Shown here piece after piece: positions 1 through 4,804 of a DNA stretch of 5,820 nucleotides. The notes under the pieces are model-generated. The model was not told the origin of the DNA. It saw only the letters and a program-made list of their open reading frames with translations, and searched no databases. The DNA lies in assembly GCA_019307645.1 (NCBI GenBank), contig JAFDJF010000383.1, forward strand, positions 1 to 5,820, in the 5' to 3' direction. Positions within the stretch are counted from its first letter, which is position 1. Each line of letters opens with the position of its first letter. Made by a program: the position numbers and the translations under genes. The DNA comes from Deltaproteobacteria bacterium. GTDB lineage: Bacteria > Desulfobacterota > DSM-4660 > Desulfatiglandales > Desulfatiglandaceae.

Positions 1-2
1 TT

Positions 3-131
3 TTAGGTATAATATCAACCCATATGTTAAGGGCTCGCGGCGATTTAGAAACGCCTGCCTGGCAAAAAATGAAAGATTGGGACAAAGGAAAAAAAAGACC
101 CGGTTCTTTATTTCCTATATTCCATATATGA
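3..131 (+). CDS. Possible C-terminal fragment of an unrecognised gene (cut by left edge)
   Basis: The plus strand is open from the window edge to a TGA at 129-131, giving 42 residues that include HMLRARGDLETPAWQKM and end in SLFPIFHI. The composition (mixed charged residues, Trp, Pro, Gly) looks protein-like, and a hairpin followed by six T lies 21 bases past the stop, which fits the end of a transcription unit. I recognise no family or motif. If real, this gene runs towards the toxin-antitoxin module and converges with it. A second plus frame is open from 2 to about 172 but is lysine-rich and less convincing. A 43-codon open stretch could occur by chance, so confidence is low. Confidence 0.35.
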   Translation, partial: LGIISTHMLRARGDLETPAWQKMKDWDKGKKRPGSLFPIFHI

Positions 132-152
132 AGATGGAGCAAATACCCTGTC

Positions 153-181
153 CTGTTAAATTCTGTTGTTAACAGTTTTTT
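153..181 (+). terminator. Candidate intrinsic terminator for the left-edge plus-strand gene
   Basis: CTGTTAA (153-159) and TTAACAG (169-175) can pair as a 7-bp stem with a 9-base loop, followed directly by TTTTTT at 176-181. An alternative fold is CTGTT (163-167) with AACAG (171-175). The stem is AT-rich and so weak. Its place between the convergent ends at 131 (plus) and 186 (minus) suits a terminator. The T-run faces the plus-strand gene only. Confidence 0.45.
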
Positions 182-185
182 CCAT

Positions 186-485
186 TTATAGATTTAGGAG
201 CTTTGCACCATGGATTATCCTTAAAATAAAAACTGATTTTTCTACAATGCGGTAAATTATTCGATATTTTTTATAAAGTAGATGTCGGTAGTCGGTGCCG
301 AAAAATTCATTCTCAGGTATCAAGGGGTGGCGGTCGGGAAAGGATTCAAGTGGATAAACATTTTTTTCCAGTTGAAGAACAAAATCTGCAGCGTTGTTAA
401 TGCTGTCATACGCAATATAATAAAAAATATGCTCTAAATCATTTTGTGCTTGCTGTGATAGATTAACCTGATATTTTTTTGTCAC
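186..485 (-). CDS. ParE/RelE-family toxin of a type II toxin-antitoxin module
   Basis: The 99-residue protein has the ParE/RelE layout: an N-terminal beta strand (YQVNLSQQAQNDLEHI), a helical hairpin with the YYIA segment near 22-25, the FPDRHPLIPE turn near 49-58, and a C-terminal beta sheet (YRHLLYKKYRIIYRI, 66-80; VFILRIIHGAK, 85-95). Arg67, Arg75, Arg79 and His92 sit where the family keeps basic residues. Family members either poison gyrase (ParE) or cut mRNA at the ribosome (RelE); the sequence alone does not decide, though the YRIIYRI plus HGA pattern leans to ParE. The start is GTG at 485-483, preceded by AAGGAA (498-493) with a 7-base spacer. The gene overlaps the antitoxin's 3' end by 23 bases, the usual coupled arrangement. 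Length is normal and no lesion is seen. Confidence 0.86.
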   Translation of the reverse strand: MTKKYQVNLSQQAQNDLEHIFYYIAYDSINNAADFVLQLEKNVYPLESFPDRHPLIPENEFFGTDYRHLLYKKYRIIYRIVEKSVFILRIIHGAKLLNL

Positions 486-747
486 GTTTAAATTCCTTAA
501 AGAAAGCGCTTGCTTCTTTATAGCGATTGTTTCTTATGTCTTCCTCCGCCGGGATAAGAAACTTAAGCAAATTAAATGCGTTTGCAATCTTTTCATATTC
601 CTTTGCGGAAAGAAGCACAGCTTCAGCTTTACCATTTACTGTAAGAACAACCGGACGTTTGGTTTTATGTATTTGTTTAAGGACTGAGTTGGTATTTCTC
701 TTCAAATCAGTAATTGAACGTATATCCTCAGTTATGCTTAATGCCAT
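463..747 (-). CDS. Phd/YefM-family antitoxin
   Basis: The 94-residue protein begins MALSITEDIRSITDLKRN and continues with the Phd/YefM core strand LTVNGKAEAVLLS (35-47) and SAKEYEKI. This N-terminal half forms the DNA-binding dimer in the family; the charged tail (DIRNNRYKEASAFFKEFKRD, 70-89) is the part expected to wrap and neutralise the toxin. It is the first gene of the module and overlaps the toxin by 23 bases. The ATG at 747-745 is supported by GAGGTGA (758-752) four bases upstream, the best ribosome binding site in the window. Such antitoxins normally repress their own promoter with the toxin as co-repressor, so an operator is expected in 759-850, but I could not identify it. The DNA is clearly richer in A and T than the genes to the right. 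Confidence 0.88.
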   Translation of the reverse strand: MALSITEDIRSITDLKRNTNSVLKQIHKTKRPVVLTVNGKAEAVLLSAKEYEKIANAFNLLKFLIPAEEDIRNNRYKEASAFFKEFKRDKKISG

Positions 748-751
748 TTTA

Positions 752-758
752 TCACCTC
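752..758 (-). promoter_or_regulatory. Ribosome binding site of the antitoxin
   Basis: On the minus strand GAGGTGA lies four bases before the ATG at 747 and matches the anti-Shine-Dalgarno core well. It is much stronger than the toxin's site (AAGGAA before a GTG), consistent with antitoxin being made in excess. Confidence 0.7.
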
Positions 759-841
759 ATAAATTGTTTTTTCAGCATTTTATATGATGTTTTTAGTATG
801 TAATATTTAATGATAAAAATCAAGATTATTTAGGGGCCTAA

Positions 842-869
842 GAAAAAAAAATCTCAAAGGCAGTAGATT
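842..869 (-). terminator. Weak candidate terminator after the kinase gene
   Basis: Reading the minus strand after the TAA at 878-876, AATCT (869-865) can pair with AGATT (854-850) around a 10-base loop, followed by a run of T down to 842. The 5-bp AT-rich stem is poor, and only the T-run and the position just past the stop codon support it. Confidence 0.3.
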
Positions 870-875
870 CAATTT

Positions 876-1922
876 TTACGAAACCATCATTTTTTGCGGT
901 AACTGCAGCTCATTGATAGTATGTCGGAGGGGAGAAAGTTCGGGGTCTGTGACCTGAAGGAGCAGTTCCCGGAGGGTCTTGAGGGCCGCTGGTATGTAGG
1001 CCTCAAAATACCGTTTTTTTCTTACCTTTGTGAGATAGGAAAAGGCGCCAAGAATCTGGAGGTTTCTCTGGATTGCCAAATAAGGGAAATATCTTTTGAA
1101 AGACTCGATCCATTCGGGATTATGTTCCCGGATCAGTAGTAAGTAGGTCTGGAATATGTTGTTTTTCTGTTGGGGGGATAATTCGCTATAAGGATCAATG
1201 ACAAGGGATGCCAAATCATAACAAAGGGGACCCAGCCGTCCTCCCTGCCAGTCTATGATCCCTATGTCCCCATTGGAGATCATAATATTCCTCGACTGAA
1301 AATCACGGTGGAGGAAGAAGCTGTTGTCCGCCCTGGATGCGGTTTCCGCCAGATGATCGAATGAGGTTTCGAGCTCAGGCCATTCCTTCTTAAGCCCAAG
1401 GTAATGGTGAAGAAAGGCATCTTTAAAATAGTCCGACTCATATCGGCGCATTACTGCGCGGTCATATTGTTGGGTCTGGCAGCACCATGAGGGATCAAAA
1501 TCCCTGGCCCCTTCAATTTGAAGCCGGAAAAGGAATCCCAGGACTTTTTCATAGATCGGGAGGGGGTTGTTGCCGGACAATACCACCTCCTGGAGGTTTG
1601 TTTGCCCCAGGTCCTCCATGATAAACCAGCCGCGATCTAGATTGTATCGATAGATTTCCGGGACGGGAATTTTTTTACTTCGAAGATGCTTGCCAATCAT
1701 TACATAGGCCAGGTTTTCGCGTCTGGTGAAGTCATCAGCCGGACGATTGGACATGGCGATGAAGCAGTCCCCTGATACGGGAAGGGTAAAGCGCCAGAAA
1801 ATGCGTCTGGAGCCGTCTCCAGCAAGTGGCTGTAGTTCAAGGCCTTCGAAAGTCAGGCCCCTGTCTTTCAAGAATAGCTGGATATATTTTTTCAGGTCAG
1901 CAGATTGCATCAAACAAATCAT
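876..1922 (-). CDS. APH-fold sugar kinase, AmgK-like phosphotransferase
   Basis: The 348-residue protein has the aminoglycoside-phosphotransferase/choline-kinase fold. Visible elements are the nucleotide loop GDGSRRIFWRF (35-45), the hinge FIMEDLGQTNL (100-110), the catalytic loop HRDFQSRNIM (205-214, Asp207 and Asn212) and the metal-binding IIDWQ (222-226, Asp224) followed by GPLCYDLASLVIDPY. The closest known type is AmgK, the anomeric kinase that phosphorylates N-acetylmuramate or N-acetylglucosamine at C1 in cell-wall recycling. The upstream neighbour is a MurU-like nucleotidyltransferase, the natural next enzyme. The actual sugar is not shown by sequence. The start is uncertain: ATG at 1922 overlaps the neighbour's original 3' end by 26 bases, ATG at 1910 by 14, and neither has a clear ribosome binding site. 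This suggests translational coupling, which the upstream frameshift would weaken. All catalytic residues are present. Confidence 0.85.
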   Translation of the reverse strand: MICLMQSADLKKYIQLFLKDRGLTFEGLELQPLAGDGSRRIFWRFTLPVSGDCFIAMSNRPADDFTRRENLAYVMIGKHLRSKKIPVPEIYRYNLDRGWFIMEDLGQTNLQEVVLSGNNPLPIYEKVLGFLFRLQIEGARDFDPSWCCQTQQYDRAVMRRYESDYFKDAFLHHYLGLKKEWPELETSFDHLAETASRADNSFFLHRDFQSRNIMISNGDIGIIDWQGGRLGPLCYDLASLVIDPYSELSPQQKNNIFQTYLLLIREHNPEWIESFKRYFPYLAIQRNLQILGAFSYLTKVRKKRYFEAYIPAALKTLRELLLQVTDPELSPLRHTINELQLPQKMMVS

Positions 1923-2157
1923 TTTCTACGTCTTTTTGTGAGGTGACCACGCTGTCGATAACCTTTGTTCCCCTTCTCACCCTCACATCATTCCAGAGGA
2001 TAGACCGCCTGATTTCCACGTCTTTATCCAGCAAGACGTTTGTACCAATAATGGCCCACTCTTCCATCCTGGCTGTACTGTGGATCCGACAGTCCGGAGC
2101 CAGTAAGAATGAATTTTCATGCAAGGACTCTTTATTGGCGAGGACATAGCTGTTGAC
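1897..2157 (-). pseudogene. Detached C-terminal hexapeptide-repeat tail of the nucleotidyltransferase
   Basis: This stretch encodes 86 residues starting VNSYVLANKES and ending DLFDAIC. It continues the nucleotidyltransferase once one copy of the 40-bp repeat is removed. Segments such as IHSTARMEEWAIIGTNVLL and VRVRRGTKVIDSVV have the spaced Ile/Val and Gly pattern of a left-handed beta-helix, as found at the C terminus of GDP-mannose and glucose-1-phosphate pyrophosphorylases. The first residues match the usual YWRDIGTxxSYxxAN junction of such enzymes, so the reconstruction is convincing. In the present sequence the tail is out of frame with the catalytic part. A TTG at 2124 could in principle restart translation, but I see no good ribosome binding site. 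It overlaps the kinase gene start. Confidence 0.8.
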
Positions 2158-2839
2158 CGTTCCGATGCCCCGCCAGTAGTGTTCGTGAGAAAGATGCGGT
2201 TCCGATGTCCCGCCAGTAGTGTTCGTGAGAAAGATGCGCTCTGATGGGTTCGCCTGATCGGATCAACTCCCGGTAGCAATCGATGATGTTCGAGAATTTG
2301 CCGGATGGGATATAATTCAAGACTTCCGGTTCAATGATATGTATCCCGGTGAATGCAAGCCTGCCGGGGCGGTCATCAGAGGCGATGTCAATAATATTCT
2401 GGTGATTATCAATTCGGATCTGGTTAAAGGGTTTGTAATTGTGGAGGACCAGTGTAACCAGGTTCCCGTTCCTGCGATGTTCCTCAAAGGCCCTGTTCAA
2501 ATCCACGTCCGTAAGGATGTCGCCATTGATCACGATAAACGGGTCTGGGTCCCAGAAATCTTCGGTATTTTTGATGCCGCCCCCTGTGCCCAGGATCTCA
2601 GGCTCCACCCGGACCTCAACCTTTATCCCGAACGGCCGGCCTCCGTCCAGGTGCTCCACAATCTGCTGGGGGTGATGGTGCGCATTGACAACTATTTCAC
2701 GGATGCCGTGTCCCTTCAGGTAATGTATTAATTTGTCAATAAGAGGTCTGTTGCCTATGGGCACCAGGGGCTTTGGCTTTTTAGAAGTGAGGGGCCTTAA
2801 TCTTGTCCCAAGGCCTGCTGCGAGAATCATCGCTTTCAT
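2132..2839 (-). CDS. MurU-like sugar-1-phosphate nucleotidyltransferase, frameshifted after the catalytic domain
   Basis: The 235-residue product carries a complete nucleotidyltransferase catalytic domain: the signature LAAGLGTRLRPLT (6-18), PKPLVPIGNRPL (22-33) with the conserved lysine, the sugar loop GTGGGI (84-89), the metal-binding NGD (105-107) and the closing motif YWRDIGT (208-214). Enzymes of this type join a sugar 1-phosphate to UTP, GTP or dTTP and release pyrophosphate. The adjacent AmgK-like kinase suggests an N-acetylated amino sugar and UTP, as for MurU. The ATG at 2839 is preceded by AAAGGA (2850-2845) with a 5-base spacer. After Thr214 the 40-bp duplication shifts the frame; 21 foreign residues follow, ending at TAA 2134-2132. 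Without the extra copy the gene runs to 1897 and encodes 300 residues with a beta-helix tail. MurU itself is about 220-230 residues without such a tail, so the truncated form could still be active. Confidence 0.88.
   Translation of the reverse strand: MKAMILAAGLGTRLRPLTSKKPKPLVPIGNRPLIDKLIHYLKGHGIREIVVNAHHHPQQIVEHLDGGRPFGIKVEVRVEPEILGTGGGIKNTEDFWDPDPFIVINGDILTDVDLNRAFEEHRRNGNLVTLVLHNYKPFNQIRIDNHQNIIDIASDDRPGRLAFTGIHIIEPEVLNYIPSGKFSNIIDCYRELIRSGEPIRAHLSHEHYWRDIGTASFSRTLLAGHRNGQQLCPRQ
2159..2238. repeat. 40-bp tandem duplication inside the nucleotidyltransferase gene
   Basis: Positions 2159-2198 and 2199-2238 are adjacent copies of the same 40 bases, differing only at 2168 (C) versus 2208 (T). 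On the coding strand each copy spans the codons for roughly HLSHEHYWRDIGT. Forty is not a multiple of three, so the second copy shifts the frame. The one difference changes the conserved Asp of WRDIGT (copy 2199-2238) to Gly (copy 2159-2198). This looks like replication slippage or a short segmental duplication; an assembly or read error remains possible. Confidence 0.95.
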
Positions 2840-2991
2840 GGGATTCCTTTCTTGATTGTATCAGGTAGCATCTTCCCGGTTCTCTTTCAACTACGAAACA
2901 CGCTAAAAGCGCGAAAGGGCTTGGTTTACGAACCGTCTTAAATACAATTTACATTCCCATTTTCGCATATTTAGTAGTTGCCCTCCATCCA
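2840..2991 (-). other. Spacer between Mur-ligase and nucleotidyltransferase genes
   Basis: This 152-base gap separates the AcnX and Mur-ligase operon from the nucleotidyltransferase and kinase pair. It holds short repeated units around 2891-2917 (ACGAAACA, CGCTAAAA, GCGCGAAA on the plus strand), including the small hairpin CGCT-AAA-AGCG (2901-2911), and an interrupted palindrome GGTT-TACG-AACC at 2923-2934. I see no convincing sigma-70 promoter and no hairpin with a T-run. Whether transcription continues across it is open. Confidence 0.5.
2845..2850 (-). promoter_or_regulatory. Ribosome binding site of the nucleotidyltransferase
   Basis: AAAGGA on the minus strand sits five bases before the ATG at 2839-2837 and fixes this as the start; the signature LAAGLGTR motif follows immediately, as in all family members. 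Confidence 0.65.
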
Positions 2992-4356
2992 TCATGATCG
3001 CCTGAGCCCCAGCATTCTGCAGTGATCGCAGCGAAGGCTTACTGCAGCTTGGCATTCTTTGATTGAGCAGTGCACTTCTCGCCCCAGGAGTGCCAAAGCG
3101 ATTCGTTCAAGGCGCTGCTCGCTACACCCTTTTGTCAGTATGACATCTCCCGGCATTAGTGGTTTTGGCAGGGCGTCCAATGCATCCGGCACCACTTTTT
3201 GGACCCATGATATGTTCTCTTCGGAAAAACCTGCTCTGACAGCGCCATCAACCAGGGAATGCATTTGTGTTTTTTCTCCCACGAAAACAGCCTTGTCGGC
3301 AATTTGTGCCATGCGTGCCCCAAGCCGGTGATATATTTTTTCCTGCTCCCCCTTTGGCTCAAAAACCATGCCAAGCACCAAAATGCGTCGTGTTGCCGGG
3401 ATTTCAGCGATAACGTCCAGGGCTGCATCAACCGTCTCAATGGATGCCTTGAATTCATCACGCAAAATATGGACATTGTTTGGCAGTTCAACGGGCTGAA
3501 GGCGGCCCTCAGTTGGACGCACCGTTTCAATTGCTGCTGCGATATCGTCCAGCAGGAGGCCCTGGGCCAATGCTGCGGCAACAGCACCTAAAAGAGAATA
3601 AATCATCGGCCATCCAAAGAAGTGGACAATCAAAGTCCTGCTCTGCCCGAAGCCGCAGATGCGCAGTCGAGTTGCCTGAGGCCAATCCATTTCTATTTGC
3701 TCGGCCCACACATCATTTTTTCCCCCTAAGCCGAATGTTACGACACGTGCACGGGTTTGGGTCTTCATTTTCAAAACATCGGGGGAATCGCCATTCAAAA
3801 CAGCAAGACCCGATGGCGGAAGGATCCGAACCATGTGGGCTTTTTCATCTCGTGTGGTCTCGGGGTTGCCAAACGAGGTATGGTGTTCGCTGCCGATCGA
3901 GGTGACCACAACAACATCGGGTCTGATCATCCAGGCGAATCTTGCCATTTTACCCGGACGATCAATGCCCGCCTCGAACACAGCCCTTCGCACATGCGGC
4001 CGTGTACTCAGAAGCCCCAGCGCCACGAAACTGTCGGGATTCGCGTTGCTTTGTGGATTCGGTTCACGAAATAATGCGGCTTTTAACACACGTGTGGTTG
4101 TCGTCTTGCCGAATGAACCGATTACGGCGGTAATAAGCGTTTTTCGCAAAAAGATCCGACGAAAAAGCCCGGCAGCAGGGATGAGAATGGGCCAGAATTT
4201 TAAAATCAATGCTCGCTGCAATAGTTGCGGGCCGATCGGAGAGCACAAGACTTTCGGGATATCTTTTAGTTTATAAGGCAATAACCTGTTTTCCTGTTCT
4301 ACTGACCTCCAACTGGGGGTCGTCTTCTGTTTTACTGCTGAGCTTTTGCCTGACAT
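2992..4356 (-). CDS. MurF-like Mur ligase family protein with a four-cysteine tail
   Basis: The 454-residue protein is an ATP-dependent amide ligase of the Mur family. The P-loop GSFGKTTTTRVL lies at 80-91. The central domain shows VTSIGSEHHTSFGNPETTRD (151-170) with Lys172 near the place of the carbamylated lysine, and VLNGDSPDVL (186-195). The C-terminal domain shows EGRLQPVE (283-290), RDEFKASIETVDAALDV (299-315), the counterpart of the MurF DxYNAxPxS motif, then RRILVLGM and GDVILTKGCSEQRLERI (403-419). These resemble MurF more than MurC, D or E. The first 79 residues do not look like the MurF UDP-binding domain; they hold a hydrophobic, basic-flanked stretch (ALILKFWPILIPAAGLF, 49-65) that may contact the membrane. 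The end carries Cys430, Cys435, Cys443 and Cys446. Start ATG 4356 lies six bases past the AcnX small subunit stop and has no clear ribosome binding site, implying coupling. Substrate is unknown; it is probably not a housekeeping MurF. Confidence 0.83.
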   Translation of the reverse strand: MSGKSSAVKQKTTPSWRSVEQENRLLPYKLKDIPKVLCSPIGPQLLQRALILKFWPILIPAAGLFRRIFLRKTLITAVIGSFGKTTTTRVLKAALFREPNPQSNANPDSFVALGLLSTRPHVRRAVFEAGIDRPGKMARFAWMIRPDVVVVTSIGSEHHTSFGNPETTRDEKAHMVRILPPSGLAVLNGDSPDVLKMKTQTRARVVTFGLGGKNDVWAEQIEMDWPQATRLRICGFGQSRTLIVHFFGWPMIYSLLGAVAAALAQGLLLDDIAAAIETVRPTEGRLQPVELPNNVHILRDEFKASIETVDAALDVIAEIPATRRILVLGMVFEPKGEQEKIYHRLGARMAQIADKAVFVGEKTQMHSLVDGAVRAGFSEENISWVQKVVPDALDALPKPLMPGDVILTKGCSEQRLERIALALLGREVHCSIKECQAAVSLRCDHCRMLGLRRS

Positions 4357-4362
4357 GCACGA

Positions 4363-4803
4363 TTATATAATAATGACTGTACCGTCCTGTTTAACCTCAA
4401 TACTTTGTCCCTCGCGTACAGTTTCCAGAAACTCATGGCCAAGTTCATCCACGGTTACTATTCGACTTTCTGCCCAGATATCTGCCAGGATGACACCGGC
4501 TGCAGTCAGGGGATCGATTCTCTCGGAAAACAGCAAGGCCTTTGGGCCCAGTCCCTTTTTTGCCACTCTTTGAAAGGCGTGACCCGCAGCAGTCGAACCT
4601 ATCGTATATGGGAGGCAGAGTATTGCACCCGTAATGATTTTCCCATATAGATCGGGGTTGTCATGATCAGTGCAAACCATTTTGTTTGAGTAGATGCCGG
4701 TTCTTTTCTTAAAAGAGGCCAGCGTATTAAATCCCTTGTGCGAAACAAGGGCCTGCCCCCGAACGGCCCCGGGGAGAACCGGACGCCCTTTGATTTCCGG
4801 CAT
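4363..4803 (-). CDS. Aconitase X small (swivel) subunit, DUF126 family
   Basis: The 146-residue protein matches the swivel subunit of aconitase X. The central block YGKIITGAILCLPYTIGSTA (53-72) corresponds to the family's G-K-x-L-x-L-P-x-x-x-G-S-S region, whose serine contributes to the active site; here the motif reads GST (69-71). It is followed by GLGPKALLFSERIDPLTAAG (84-103), typical of the domain. In the two-subunit enzymes this polypeptide closes over the iron-sulfur cluster of the large subunit and helps bind the substrate. The gene starts one base after the large-subunit stop (TAA-A-ATG), with a GGGGGAAG-type ribosome binding site inside the end of that gene, so the two are surely co-translated. 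Known activities of the family are phosphomevalonate dehydratase in archaea and cis-3-hydroxyproline dehydratase in bacteria. Neither can be assigned here. Confidence 0.86.
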   Translation of the reverse strand: MPEIKGRPVLPGAVRGQALVSHKGFNTLASFKKRTGIYSNKMVCTDHDNPDLYGKIITGAILCLPYTIGSTAAGHAFQRVAKKGLGPKALLFSERIDPLTAAGVILADIWAESRIVTVDELGHEFLETVREGQSIEVKQDGTVIII

Positions 4804-4804
4804 T

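Larger units (their letters stand above)
748..875 (-). other. AT-rich spacer between kinase gene and toxin-antitoxin module
   Basis: This spacer is very AT-rich and holds no open frame of note. It should contain both the end of the kinase transcript and the promoter of the toxin-antitoxin operon. A TTGATT at 819-814 (minus strand) could serve as a -35 element, but no well-spaced -10 is clear among several AT-rich candidates such as TACTAA and TATAAA, so no promoter is called. Confidence 0.4.

Noticed and set aside
527..787. Plus-strand open frame of 86 codons opposite the antitoxin
   Set aside because: The opposite strand encodes a clear Phd/YefM protein with a strong ribosome binding site; this frame has no such support.
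831..840. TAGGGGCCTA as a possible operator palindrome
   Set aside because: Only four bases on each side match and the centre is asymmetric; this is too short to call in an AT-rich spacer.
1983..2279. Minus-strand open frame of 98 codons across the duplication
   Set aside because: It is a third reading frame of the duplicated region; its residues match neither the catalytic domain nor the beta-helix tail of the nucleotidyltransferase.
2339..2731. Plus-strand open frame of 130 codons
   Set aside because: It lies fully antisense to the nucleotidyltransferase signature and catalytic region, which is clearly the coding strand, and shows no recognisable motif.
3480..4276. Several overlapping plus-strand open frames of 105 to 147 codons
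   Set aside because: They are antisense to the Mur ligase, whose P-loop and C-terminal motifs are unambiguous; they overlap one another in different frames and show no family features.
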